A stretch of 64,000 nt of DNA, taken from positions 20,613-84,612 of the IMG/VR virus record IMGVR_UViG_3300008267_000018. One strand, 5' to 3'. The DNA is from a virus. The position numbers and the translations under genes were made by a program. This document shows, in pieces, positions 21,284 through 29,706 of the stretch; positions within the stretch are counted from its first letter, which is position 1, and every line of letters begins with the position of its first letter. Under the pieces are notes generated by a model. That model searched no databases, was not told where the DNA came from, and saw only the letters and a program-made list of their open reading frames with translations.

Positions 21284-21481
21284 TCAAAGGTAACGCTTAT
21301 CCAGGCAATAGTATGCATCGCCTATAAAGCTACGCATGTATACCAGTTGATGCCCTGCTTTCGCTGGGCAATGTTTGACGTAATAATTGTTGAGTAACTT
21401 CTGTGCTCCTACGGATAAGAGCATACCTGCTCCTACGCCCATAACCATGGCCAGCACAGGTGTTGCGAGTGAGTCTTTCAT
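21284..21481 (-). CDS. small membrane protein, 65 aa
   Basis: An N-terminal span (PVLAMVMGVGAGMLLSVGAQ) resembling a signal anchor, then a polar domain with two cysteines (HCPAKAGHQL, YYCLDKRYL) that could form a disulphide outside the cytoplasm. The leader has CAGCTCAACTGAC. Confidence 0.55.
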   Translation of the reverse strand: MKDSLATPVLAMVMGVGAGMLLSVGAQKLLNNYYVKHCPAKAGHQLVYMRSFIGDAYYCLDKRYL

Positions 21482-21520
21482 GTCAGTTGAGCTGAGGTTG
21501 ATTGAGTGTGTTGAGAAGGA

Positions 21521-21793
21521 TCACATGCGTTGAAGCTTGCGCTCTAGTTCCATGTCAATGGAGTAATGATAGTAGTCTTCCATCTCCATGAGCATCTCCT
21601 TCATACTTGTTGGTACGCCACCGCCAAGTGTACGTACGTCACGGTCTAGCCACTCTTGCCATTCGGCATCGGTGTCTGGGTCAAATGTATTCCACAGCTT
21701 CTCAAAGTGAAGCTGGGTTGATTCGCCGCCATACCATGTGACGCGGTACTGTTGTTCGGCGGATGGTTTGTAGACCAGCTCAGGTGTTGTCAT
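21521..21793 (-). CDS. hypothetical protein, 90 aa
   Basis: QYRVTWYGGESTQLHFEKLW and a helical C-terminus (SMKEMLMEMEDYYHYSIDME). The leader is CGCTACTTCAACTCAACA directly before ATG. Not recognised. Confidence 0.55.
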   Translation of the reverse strand: MTTPELVYKPSAEQQYRVTWYGGESTQLHFEKLWNTFDPDTDAEWQEWLDRDVRTLGGGVPTSMKEMLMEMEDYYHYSIDMELERKLQRM

Positions 21794-21832
21794 TGTTGAG
21801 TTGAAGTAGCGTTGATGACAGGATGTTGAGTC

Positions 21833-21863
21833 CTGCAGTAAAGGCCCGTAGACCCTTAGTGCA
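21833..21863. repeat. intergenic repeat pair, copy B
   Basis: Partner of 21249-21279, in the equivalent place between the stop of 21868-22041 and the start at 21793. Confidence 0.7.
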
Positions 21864-21867
21864 GAAG

Positions 21868-22041
21868 TCAGAGTTCAGGTTTAGGAGTAATGACGAATGC
21901 CACATCGTTAGGCATCAGTAGTGCTGCTGCCCTGATGCGGTATTCATTCAGCTTGGTGCTGACATACTCCTTAGATTTGTCACTCTCCAGCATTGCTGCT
22001 GTCGAGATGAGTGCATTGGCTAGTCCTTTGCGGATACCCAT
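21868..22041 (-). CDS. small hypothetical protein, 57 aa
   Basis: Start at ATG 22041 (MGIRKGLANALISTAAMLES), favoured by the leader CTACACAACACAAC; an upstream ATG at 22074 lies in the 5' region. All helical. Not recognised. Confidence 0.5.
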   Translation of the reverse strand: MGIRKGLANALISTAAMLESDKSKEYVSTKLNEYRIRAAALLMPNDVAFVITPKPEL

Positions 22042-22116
22042 GTTGTGTTGTGTAGATGCCACTGAGTGTGGCAATTCCTGACCAGGGGATTTGATCCCCC
22101 GGCATCACGCTTGTGA

Positions 22117-22308
22117 TCAGGCAAGCCAATTCTGGTAGATCCAGATACGGCACTCATCGTAATCAAGGTTGACGTTGGGGTCTTTGCACATGGCAGAAGC
22201 CTGAGCCTCTACCCATGTGCAAACGTGGCAATCAACCATGACAGGCAGCTCGATGCCACATACTGTTGCAACGTAATCGCCCTGTTGATTAAGTGAGATA
22301 CAGTTCAT
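22117..22308 (-). CDS. hypothetical protein, 63 aa
   Basis: It has three cysteines (VCGIELPVMVDCHVCTWVEA) that could bind metal or form disulphides, and ends CRIWIYQNWLA. The leader CATCAACTCACCTCAACATC and a recurrent hairpin 41 nt upstream place it with the early genes. Confidence 0.55.
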   Translation of the reverse strand: MNCISLNQQGDYVATVCGIELPVMVDCHVCTWVEAQASAMCKDPNVNLDYDECRIWIYQNWLA

Positions 22309-22348
22309 GATGTTGAGGTGAGTTGATGTGGGTTTGATGCTACGTTTA

Positions 22349-22364
22349 ACGTCCAGCTTGACGT
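22349..22364 (-). promoter_or_regulatory. recurrent 5'-UTR hairpin, copy 9
   Basis: ACGTC/GACGT stem with a 6-nt loop, then TTAAACGT; 41 nt before ATG 22308. The only copy without AUG in the loop. Confidence 0.55.
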
Positions 22365-22521
22365 GTAATCCCGAGCTATTACATCGGAATTAACTAGTAT
22401 TATCAGGTAGCTATAGGATCACTGTCCTATTTGAACGCTGTGATAGCAAGGGGTTTGACCCTAAATAGCGCCCGAAATGTGTTGATTTGGTAACAAATAA
22501 CAGGTATTGAGGGCTATATGA

Positions 22522-22542
22522 ACCCCTGGTTGCCCAGGGGAA
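22522..22542 (-). terminator. hairpin after the 22562-22870 gene
   Basis: CCCCTGG/CCAGGGG stem 20 nt beyond the stop codon. It is followed on the minus strand by TTCATAT and so is a weak terminator. The remaining 22365-22521 stretch shows nothing clear. Confidence 0.45.
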
Positions 22543-22561
22543 TAGGTAACCGTCTACGAAG

Positions 22562-22870
22562 TCAGGCCTTCACCTTCGCGCGGAACACATACTTGTCCGC
22601 CTGCTTGGTGCAGTAGACAATATACGTGCGTGCTTCGTGATAACCTTCGCCGCAATAGGCTCCGTCTCGTTCTGCTTCCCAACATGCCTCGGCTTCTTCA
22701 AACCTCAGCCATGTTGATAGCGATACAATAACGTCTTGCGGCTTCACTCCATACCTACGGAGTTGCTGCTCTGTCATTGTTACACTCTTGCCATACCACA
22801 GGTGGCTGGCTACCATCTGGCAACGGTCGTCAAACTCGACAACCTTCTGCTCTTCCTTCGTCAGTTGCAT
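22562..22870 (-). CDS. hypothetical protein, 102 aa
   Basis: Starts MQLTKEEQKVVEFDDRCQMV; the second half has RFEEAEACWEAERDGAYCGE. Alpha/beta, with three cysteines. Leader CCAATCGCATCTAATCTA. Not recognised. Confidence 0.55.
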   Translation of the reverse strand: MQLTKEEQKVVEFDDRCQMVASHLWYGKSVTMTEQQLRRYGVKPQDVIVSLSTWLRFEEAEACWEAERDGAYCGEGYHEARTYIVYCTKQADKYVFRAKVKA

Positions 22871-23124
22871 TAGATTAGATGCGATTGGACTCTGCGTTGT
22901 ACGGATGCGCAGCCCCCGCTATTCCCCTCCTACATACCTAAACTTCTCAAGGGTATGCACCCTTTCTTTTTTTCTTTCCGGTATTTGTTTCGGAGGGGTT
23001 GTTGGAGAAGGCTCAGGAAAATCATTTACCTTTTTGGCCCTATAAGGGGCCATTTCGAAGTAAAAAAATTAAGTAATATTCAATCTTTGTGATGTTTTTA
23101 CCTAGTTAGCCCAAGTTTTTACAC
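22871..23124. other. non-coding stretch between early genes
   Basis: About 250 bp without a credible gene. It contains pyrimidine-rich runs (CCCTTTCTTTTTTTCTTTCC) and one hairpin, GGCCC/GGGCC at 23036-23052. It may hold the promoter for 22562-22870. Confidence 0.5.
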
Positions 23125-23150
23125 AAAAAAGCCGAGGTGTTATCCTCGGC
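23125..23150 (-). terminator. intrinsic terminator for 23176-23382
   Basis: GCCGAGG/CCTCGGC 7-bp stem, 6-nt loop, followed on the minus strand by six T. It lies 26 nt beyond the stop of the 68-aa gene. Confidence 0.85.
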
Positions 23151-23175
23151 GTATCAACTTATGTTTTCGTTATCT

Positions 23176-23382
23176 TTAGAAAGTATCCCTTGCGGCTTCT
23201 GCAGCACTTACAGCTTTAGCATATTGCTGCCAATCGGGCTTTTGACGGGCTAATTCACCCCTGGAACCCTGAATAAACGTACGTACTTCAATTGGATTAG
23301 CTCCTTCGCCAGCCATCTCTTCCGCTTTGGCCTTAATTGCCTTTAAAGCAACAATTCGTTGAGCCCTATCGTTTGCGTCCAT
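23176..23382 (-). CDS. hypothetical helical protein, 68 aa
   Basis: Rich in Ala/Lys/Glu (RIVALKAIKAKAEEMAGEGA). It is the last minus-strand gene before the strand switch and has its own strong terminator, so it is a single-gene transcript fired divergently from the late 993-aa gene. Not recognised. Confidence 0.6.
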   Translation of the reverse strand: MDANDRAQRIVALKAIKAKAEEMAGEGANPIEVRTFIQGSRGELARQKPDWQQYAKAVSAAEAARDTF

Positions 23383-23511
23383 TGTAAAAAATTAGTTTTT
23401 ACCCCAATTGGGCGTTAAACTTTTTTGATTCCCTTAGTCTATAACATCTACTTTCTGCATAACACCACGTAAAATACAAATATCAAGAATTTAGTAAGCA
23501 AATAGTTTCTA
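23383..23511. promoter_or_regulatory. divergent early/late control region
   Basis: 129 bp, AT-rich, between the minus-strand 68-aa gene and the first plus-strand virion gene. It must contain divergent promoters; candidate elements are TCTATAACA and TAAAATACAAAT on the plus strand. No single box can be fixed. Confidence 0.5.
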
Positions 23512-26493
23512 ATGGCGTTAGCACCGGCCGATTTTTACGCATACAGCCGTGCCACTGGGACTCCATACCCAGAAGATCCGCAGGAAAGGGCTGAAATGGC
23601 CCCTGCTGTAGCCGAATTCCGCCGTAATCAACTCAAAGCACCTCAACAGGAGTCAAATCTACTTGCCACCATTGGTGCCGCAGCCCTGGGCCTTGGTGCA
23701 TTAGCTGGTGGTGCGTATGGTGCCAGGCGTTTGTTCAAAGCTCCCCAAGGAGTGCGGGAAGCGGGGCGCAAAATCACTGATCTTCCCAGTGCCGAAGCTG
23801 TTTTACAGAGGGCTGCTGAGCCCTACAAACTCGCAGATACCACCCCACCTCCCTCTAAAACTGCAATTCCCCAAGCTACGGTTGATTTAACAACTATCCA
23901 GGAAACTCAAAAGCCTGCTGTTGTCAAACAACAGGTAGAAGCAAACGACACTGGAGCAGATCAACTGACTGGCCGTGTTGATCAACAGATGCAACGTGAT
24001 ACAGACTTTGTCAAATTTAGTCGTCAAGCAGATGTTGTTGCGGAACGCAATGCACGCTTGCGTACGGCTGCAGATCAAATCTGGGGATTTGAAGAAGAGC
24101 TTGAAGAAGCTGGTAAACGCTACCAAGCCTATCGCGCTGGTCAATCACAGTTCCGTCCGTCCGTTGCAGACTTAACTGGGTCGTTGAACATAAAGGGTAA
24201 GGATGTTGTATTTAGCAATCAACTTGAAAGAACACAGGCTGCCCTTGGCTTGACACCTAAAGCTGCTAATGCTCAGATCAGGGATCGCATTATGGCCATA
24301 GCATCTGCTTCTGAGGAAGAAGCTGCACGTTTAATGGATCCAAACGTACCAGTTTCTGAATTGCGTACATTAATGGGTACGACCAAACGACTCAACCCAA
24401 CAATGGAGGTACGCGGCCAGGGACAGATGGGTCCTACAGACTATGAAAACTTCCAAACCAAACGTCTTGCTGAACTTGCAGGCGAAGAAGTTGCCCAGAA
24501 ATTCCTGGAGGAACGTCTAGGTACTGGTGCGACATTGACCGGCATGCGTGAAGTGAATAATCCGGAATATACGGACATCATGTTTAATGAGTTTATTCCT
24601 CATTGGGATGAGCTTGCTGAACAAGGCGCTTTAAAGCCACGCAATACCACTGTCACTGCAGAAGACGTTGAGCGTTATGGGTTGCCTCCAGAACGGATGC
24701 ATTCCAATATGTCTTTCTTTGAACGCAAAAATCTGGAACAACAAATTGATCCTGATTATGACAAAGGCGGCACTGGGCTTTATCTAAGTGAGTTTGCAGA
24801 TGCCATTGGCTTATCCAAAATTCCCCAAACAATTATCGAGGGGCAACTTGGTAAACCTTTAACCGAAACACTTGGATCAAAAGAACAATCCAACAAAGGC
24901 ACTACTTTTATCCCTGGTCGAGTACAAGAAGCCGAGGGGAACGTAGAGGGCTCCTTGCGCCAATTACGTGAAATTGACGAAGCAATTCCTGTGCGTGCAA
25001 CCAGGGCAGGCGAAGAAAGTACCGGTGTATTTGCCACCAGTGATCCCGAGCGTCCTTTCCGTCTTGTTGGCGAAGGTCGCCGGGAACGCAACAAAATTAC
25101 CAGCGAAGATATTAATGCACAATCAACTCGCTTACGTGGTGGTTATGAAATGCCGGAAGCTACGCCCTTCTTCCAGACAGGCGGTAACGTCGAAGTAAAA
25201 CTTGACGACAAGGGTTTCATGACTCCTGTTGTAGTCAATGAAAGGGGCGGCAGAACTTTAATTACAAACTTAAATCAAGCAACAAACACACTCGGTGTCG
25301 CAGGTACGCACAAACCAGGCGAAGAAATTCTGCGCATTCAACCTTACATGATGCAGCGCACTGTAGAAGAAGGTGGGCAGCAATTGACTATCAAACAGCC
25401 CCTTTATGGAACTCTTCAGCAACGTACCGCTACAGGCCTAAAACCTGCCGCTGTAAGCAAAGCTGAAGTCCAAGGGATTGCCTCTGGCGCAGCTGAAAAA
25501 TGGAATGGATCCGTCAATAACCGTGTTGATTGGCTTGCGCAAAATGAACCAGGGTATCTAGAGGAGAAAGGGTACGTCTTAGCTCAACAGCAAATCCCTG
25601 GAACCCAACGCGTTAAAAATGTTGTTGTAGCGTCCCCCTTGAAGGCAGATCCAAATCTTGGCGAACCTTATCACTACACAGGTTTTATTGCAGAACAGGT
25701 GCATACCAACCTAAAACAAAAAGGACTTGACTTACCGGTATTGCAAGATCCTTCTGCTAAACATCAATTTATTACTGACGTTACAAATGTAACGACAGAG
25801 CGTGCGGTGTATGGCAAAAACAAAGCCAAAGAGTCTATCTTGATTCCTGGTCGCGTTGCTCAAAAAGGATTAAGTGGTATTGATCCAATGCAATTTGAAG
25901 ATGCAGGAGAGAGTGCAGGGGGTGTTGCTTTCTACACTCCTCGCGTTGATACCATCTCACAAAGAAAAACAGGTGATCAACCAGAGGCTCGAATTCTTCC
26001 TGCCGCTCTTGAATCTGGTGTTGGCCGAACTCAAGAAGAAGTACAAAACACGTTGATGATGCAAGCGGCTAATCGCAAAGAAATGCTGGAAGCAGCGCGT
26101 CTTACTCCTGGCGGCCGAATTAACCGTGAAGCCCTGGGCAGCGAGAGCGACATTCTCAATAAGTATGGCGTTTCTTCAGCTAAGTTAATGCAAGAAGCAA
26201 ATGCTCAAATGTCTCGTTCTCAGCAGTTTGTTAATCAATTACCTCAAGCGCAACGCGCTTTGGCTGAGCAACAACAAAATGCCGTTGCAGCGCAAGAAAC
26301 CGCAGATGCAGTAGCCCGGCATATTGGTAACTATATTTCTGCGGCTACTCAACGGATTGACGACCCCCTCTCCTGGAAAGGCGATGTTAAACTCAAAGGA
26401 GTAGGGCAAAACGCATTACGTCCTTATACCAAACCTTCAGAGGGAATGGTTCAGGCTTTAATTAATATGTCTCGTAGTCGAGGTCAATTATGA
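23512..26493 (+). CDS. large virion-type protein with glycine-zipper segment
   Basis: 993 aa. A Gly/Ala hydrophobic segment at residues ~49-72 (ATIGAAALGLGALAGGAYGA) could insert in membranes as a glycine zipper. The rest is a long charged, mostly helical region with Gln/Glu-rich stretches. No enzyme motif is seen. It opens the late region upstream of terminase. Length, composition and location suggest an internal virion or ejection protein, inferred only from context. Confidence 0.6.
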   Translation: MALAPADFYAYSRATGTPYPEDPQERAEMAPAVAEFRRNQLKAPQQESNLLATIGAAALGLGALAGGAYGARRLFKAPQGVREAGRKITDLPSAEAVLQRAAEPYKLADTTPPPSKTAIPQATVDLTTIQETQKPAVVKQQVEANDTGADQLTGRVDQQMQRDTDFVKFSRQADVVAERNARLRTAADQIWGFEEELEEAGKRYQAYRAGQSQFRPSVADLTGSLNIKGKDVVFSNQLERTQAALGLTPKAANAQIRDRIMAIASASEEEAARLMDPNVPVSELRTLMGTTKRLNPTMEVRGQGQMGPTDYENFQTKRLAELAGEEVAQKFLEERLGTGATLTGMREVNNPEYTDIMFNEFIPHWDELAEQGALKPRNTTVTAEDVERYGLPPERMHSNMSFFERKNLEQQIDPDYDKGGTGLYLSEFADAIGLSKIPQTIIEGQLGKPLTETLGSKEQSNKGTTFIPGRVQEAEGNVEGSLRQLREIDEAIPVRATRAGEESTGVFATSDPERPFRLVGEGRRERNKITSEDINAQSTRLRGGYEMPEATPFFQTGGNVEVKLDDKGFMTPVVVNERGGRTLITNLNQATNTLGVAGTHKPGEEILRIQPYMMQRTVEEGGQQLTIKQPLYGTLQQRTATGLKPAAVSKAEVQGIASGAAEKWNGSVNNRVDWLAQNEPGYLEEKGYVLAQQQIPGTQRVKNVVVASPLKADPNLGEPYHYTGFIAEQVHTNLKQKGLDLPVLQDPSAKHQFITDVTNVTTERAVYGKNKAKESILIPGRVAQKGLSGIDPMQFEDAGESAGGVAFYTPRVDTISQRKTGDQPEARILPAALESGVGRTQEEVQNTLMMQAANRKEMLEAARLTPGGRINREALGSESDILNKYGVSSAKLMQEANAQMSRSQQFVNQLPQAQRALAEQQQNAVAAQETADAVARHIGNYISAATQRIDDPLSWKGDVKLKGVGQNALRPYTKPSEGMVQALINMSRSRGQL

Positions 26494-26714
26494 CAAAAGA
26501 AAAAAAGAAAGATAAAAAGTGGATTCAAGGCGCTGATATCAAGGAAGGCGCCTTTACTGCCAAAGCTAAACGTAAAGGTATTACCTCTGCTCAGCTCCAA
26601 GAGAACGTATTATCTGATCCAGACAAGTACGATGACAAAACCGTCAAGCAAGCGCGGTTGCGTCAAACCTTGGTAGGATTACATAAGAAGAAAAAAGAAA
26701 AAACCGAAGATTGA
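26490..26714 (+). CDS. small very basic protein, 74 aa
   Basis: Lys-rich (MTKEKKKDKKWIQGADIKEG), helical; overlaps the 993-aa gene by 4 nt (ATGA) and the next gene by one base (TGATG). Likely DNA- or capsid-associated; function unknown. Confidence 0.6.
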   Translation: MTKEKKKDKKWIQGADIKEGAFTAKAKRKGITSAQLQENVLSDPDKYDDKTVKQARLRQTLVGLHKKKKEKTED

Positions 26715-27259
26715 TGGCTAGAGATTCACGCCTGGAACTAGATCGTTATATTGATTACGCTAAGGATCCGTTTACAAAAAAACGGCAGCTTAACTTTGAC
26801 GAGCTATTTCAATCCCCATCAAGCGAAGGCCAATATCCCTGGAACCCCTCTCGCTTTACACAAAGCGATTTACTGCGCAAAATGATGACGCGCAAACTTC
26901 AACTCAACCCTGGGCTGAACTTTGTTGGTAGTAGCGCAGAAGAGTACGAAGTCTTTGCCAATATCGGCAGGTTTAAACGTGTTGATGACTATGATTTCCA
27001 AAACGGCAGGGCATTAACACCTCAGCGTCCAGAAGACCAACCCGGCTTTAACGACCTTTGGATGAGCGTTTATCAACTCAGCCCTACCATTCCTGGAGAG
27101 AAGAAAGCAAAAAATCCAATGCCACGTGCTTCTAACCCAGATCCCAAAGGGCTGCTAATGCAAGCAGCAGAAAGCCGCGTAGATAATGAAGTCAGTGGAA
27201 ATACTTCTGTTGCAGAATTACTAAGTAAATCCAAAACACCCGGTGAAGAAAAAGCCTAG
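26714..27259 (+). CDS. hypothetical virion-cluster protein, 181 aa
   Basis: Start ATG 26714 (MARDSRLELDRYIDYAKDPF). It is mostly hydrophilic with a Pro-rich centre and no domain recognised. Its neighbours on both sides are translationally coupled or close-spaced virion-type genes. Confidence 0.55.
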   Translation: MARDSRLELDRYIDYAKDPFTKKRQLNFDELFQSPSSEGQYPWNPSRFTQSDLLRKMMTRKLQLNPGLNFVGSSAEEYEVFANIGRFKRVDDYDFQNGRALTPQRPEDQPGFNDLWMSVYQLSPTIPGEKKAKNPMPRASNPDPKGLLMQAAESRVDNEVSGNTSVAELLSKSKTPGEEKA

Positions 27260-27271
27260 AAATAGGTTGAG

Positions 27272-27277
27272 TACAAT
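27272..27277 (+). promoter_or_regulatory. candidate late -10 box TACAAT
   Basis: TACAATAAAG, 24 nt before the GTG start at 27301. Confidence 0.4.
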
Positions 27278-27300
27278 AAAGAAAAGAATTTAACAATACA

Positions 27301-27885
27301 GTGAGATTAGCCGGCGTTGCTAAAGGATTAACCAGGGCAGATCTCAAGTCTGTTGCTGGTAGCGTTGGTACCGGCAGTGCACTTGCTGGTGGTTTTGGTT
27401 TAATGGCAGGTGGGCCGGCCTTAGGTGCCGCATCTGCTGTAGCTGATTTTGCCTTAGCGTATCCCTTAACTCTGGCAGCAAGGGCTGCAAGGCCTGGTAA
27501 AACCCGCACCGTAATTAACGAAGCCGGAAAGCAAGTTACCGAACATGTACCTTCAAGGTTGGAGGGAGCGGCCAACTTAATTGGCTCTGTTGTTTCTCCG
27601 TTAGTTGCCGACGTAGCCATGGGTGGTGGTATGGCACGGCAAGTAGAACCTACGGCCACGTCACAAGATCAAACGATCATGCATCAAATGATGCAACGTG
27701 CCGCCGTAAATGATATGCAACTTCCGCAAGAAGTGGCGCCTTACACTCAGTTTCAAACCGCCGGCTTACCTAATCGCAATCAATTTCTCAATGACTACAT
27801 CTACCCACCCGTAGCGGGTACAGAAGTTGAGCTTCCTGATGTTGTGAAACGTGCATTACAACGCACTGGATTGGAGCTGGGCTAA
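27301..27885 (+). CDS. glycine-zipper virion-type membrane protein
   Basis: 194 aa, GTG start. Residues ~15-60 alternate Gly/Ala with hydrophobics (GSALAGGFGLMAGGPALGAA, then FALAYPLTLAARA). A second hydrophobic stretch at ~93-115 includes LIGSVVSPLVADVAMGGG. Likely embeds in a membrane during DNA delivery or assembly (inference). Stop and next start overlap as TAATG. Confidence 0.55.
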   Translation: MRLAGVAKGLTRADLKSVAGSVGTGSALAGGFGLMAGGPALGAASAVADFALAYPLTLAARAARPGKTRTVINEAGKQVTEHVPSRLEGAANLIGSVVSPLVADVAMGGGMARQVEPTATSQDQTIMHQMMQRAAVNDMQLPQEVAPYTQFQTAGLPNRNQFLNDYIYPPVAGTEVELPDVVKRALQRTGLELG

Positions 27886-28820
27886 TGGGCGCACTACAAG
27901 GCCTCCGCAATATTGGCAGTGATATTTCAACAGGTATTAAAACTGTTGAGCAACTGCAGAGGAAATTTGACAAAGATACATTGTCCGCAGTGCCAGGCGT
28001 TAATCGTCTAGCGAGCGCCCCTTCTTTTAATCAGGCACTTGCCGCAGAAGGTATTACTGCACGTCAAACGCCTGTCCAATTTGCTGGTGCTTATGCAGCA
28101 CGTGTTGCCACTGATCTAACCAATGACGGCACACGGATGCTGTTTTGGCGGTACAACCATCCCAATGCAATTGCCGATGCCATTGGTGGTGCAGCCATTG
28201 GTAAGAAAGCTGCACAAGAGATGGGTCCTCTTAAGACAGGTCTTATCAACCTCGCCGCCCTTGGCCCAGGTATTGCAGTTGCTGGCGCATATGATCTGAC
28301 CAATGTTGGTGAGATGTTTAGGCCAAAGGGTTTTGCTCAGACCTATTCACCAGAAGGTACGGATGATCGTCGTCAAACTGAACAACCTTTACAAGAGGGA
28401 TTTGAGCGCTTGTTCCTGGGACGTACTGGGCAACCACTTAAGTACGAGACTGCAAAACAAGAGATTCCAGACTTGACACCTGAACGTTATGGTAACTTCA
28501 TGCGTTCTTATTACCAAGATCGTGGTTTCCTTGGCATTGCCAAAGCAACTACCGAGAACTTGCAGGGTGATCCAGAACTTCGTATTCTGAACTATCCCAT
28601 TACAATTCCTTCCGCTCTTGGTGTTCTTGGTGGTGCTGGCGCCGCAGGCGTAGCTGCACGTTCTACACAAGGTCCTGGGCGCTTCCGTAAGTCAGCTGTT
28701 GCAGGTCTTGCCGGTTCTCTTGGTGGTATTCTTACCGGCAATGTTGTCAACGAAGTCATTGCCGCTGGTAATCGCCCAAGGCTGCCTACAACTACTGAAT
28801 ACGAAAGTATGCAGTACTGA
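27885..28820 (+). CDS. glycine-zipper virion-type protein, 311 aa
   Basis: Gly/Ala-rich segments at ~95-150 (AIADAIGGAAIGKKAAQEMG, then LAALGPGIAVAGAYDL). There is a strong one near the C-terminus (ALGVLGGAGAAGVAARS, then AVAGLAGSLGGILTGN). The segment between is soluble-looking. Same class as its neighbours; candidate ejection or internal virion protein. Confidence 0.55.
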   Translation: MGALQGLRNIGSDISTGIKTVEQLQRKFDKDTLSAVPGVNRLASAPSFNQALAAEGITARQTPVQFAGAYAARVATDLTNDGTRMLFWRYNHPNAIADAIGGAAIGKKAAQEMGPLKTGLINLAALGPGIAVAGAYDLTNVGEMFRPKGFAQTYSPEGTDDRRQTEQPLQEGFERLFLGRTGQPLKYETAKQEIPDLTPERYGNFMRSYYQDRGFLGIAKATTENLQGDPELRILNYPITIPSALGVLGGAGAAGVAARSTQGPGRFRKSAVAGLAGSLGGILTGNVVNEVIAAGNRPRLPTTTEYESMQY

Positions 28821-28826
28821 TAGAAT
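28821..28826 (+). promoter_or_regulatory. candidate late -10 box TAGAAT
   Basis: 27 nt before ATG 28853; a second AT-rich box (TATAAG) follows at 28833. Confidence 0.35.
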
Positions 28827-28852
28827 CTATTTTATAAGAAACATTTTTAATA

Positions 28853-29704
28853 ATGGCCGTATATTCAGACCCCTGGTCGTCGCCTGTACAGGCTCCTTAT
28901 AGTACGTTAAATTACAATATTGGGACTACGCCTACCCCTCAATCTTTTGCGGCACAGGCGCGTGAACAAATTAAAGAAAAAATGCAGAGCGGCAGGCAAG
29001 CTGTTCAAGGAGCTGTTCAACAAGGTGGTGAACTTCTTCAAGGGCTGGCTAATCGTCCCGGCCTTGGGCGTGCAGCATTCCTTGGTGGAATGGTTCCAGG
29101 TGCAATGACCGCTGCATCGGAAGCTGCTTCAGGGCGTGCGCTAGGTGCAGGCGTAGCTCTTGGTGCAGGAGCACTTACTGCAGGATTAGGCACCGCTCTA
29201 TTGAAAGCTCCTAACCCACTTGCAAAACTTGCCGGTGGTGCATTGATGCTTGGCGGCACGGTCATTCCTGGCATGGCTGCTACTGGTGCAGAAGCTGTTC
29301 GCCAAGAAGTAACTGGTCGTCCAACAGAAGGTAAAGAAGGTGACTTCCAAACTGAAGTTGCCCGCCGTCGTCAACTTGCAGGTGTAGACCTTGAGTTAGG
29401 TCGCAACGAATTAGGAATGCGCACTGATAACATCGTTGACCTTACTCAACGTTTAAATGCTGTAGATATTGAACAACAAAAAGCTCAATATCCCATTCTT
29501 GCCAAGATGAAGAACGATGAGCTAACTCGTTCTCAAGCAATGCTCAACTCCCAGAACAATGCTTACATGCAGCAGATGGTTCTTGGGACGGCCAGCAACC
29601 TTGTCCTGGATGCTCAGCGGGAGCGTGGCGCACTTGCACGTCAATACATCGCTTCTAGCCCCTACAACGTCGTACTAGCGGCTCCTAACGTTTCGATTGG
29701 TTGA
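28853..29704 (+). CDS. glycine-zipper virion-type protein, 283 aa
   Basis: The longest Gly/Ala membrane-like stretch of the window: residues ~65-155, with ALGAGVALGAGALTAGLG and LAGGALMLGGTVIPGMAA. It is flanked by a charged N-terminus and a helical Gln/Glu-rich C-terminus (MKNDELTRSQAMLNSQNN). Resembles membrane-inserting ejection proteins in composition only. Confidence 0.55.
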   Translation: MAVYSDPWSSPVQAPYSTLNYNIGTTPTPQSFAAQAREQIKEKMQSGRQAVQGAVQQGGELLQGLANRPGLGRAAFLGGMVPGAMTAASEAASGRALGAGVALGAGALTAGLGTALLKAPNPLAKLAGGALMLGGTVIPGMAATGAEAVRQEVTGRPTEGKEGDFQTEVARRRQLAGVDLELGRNELGMRTDNIVDLTQRLNAVDIEQQKAQYPILAKMKNDELTRSQAMLNSQNNAYMQQMVLGTASNLVLDAQRERGALARQYIASSPYNVVLAAPNVSIG

Positions 29705-29706
29705 TC

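Noticed and set aside
1131-22364. Known riboswitch (glutamine/downstream-peptide type) for the nine hairpins
   Set aside because: The short 4-5 bp stem with 6-8 nt loop lacks the conserved cores of those riboswitches known to me; only the covarying stem and TTAAAC are shared.
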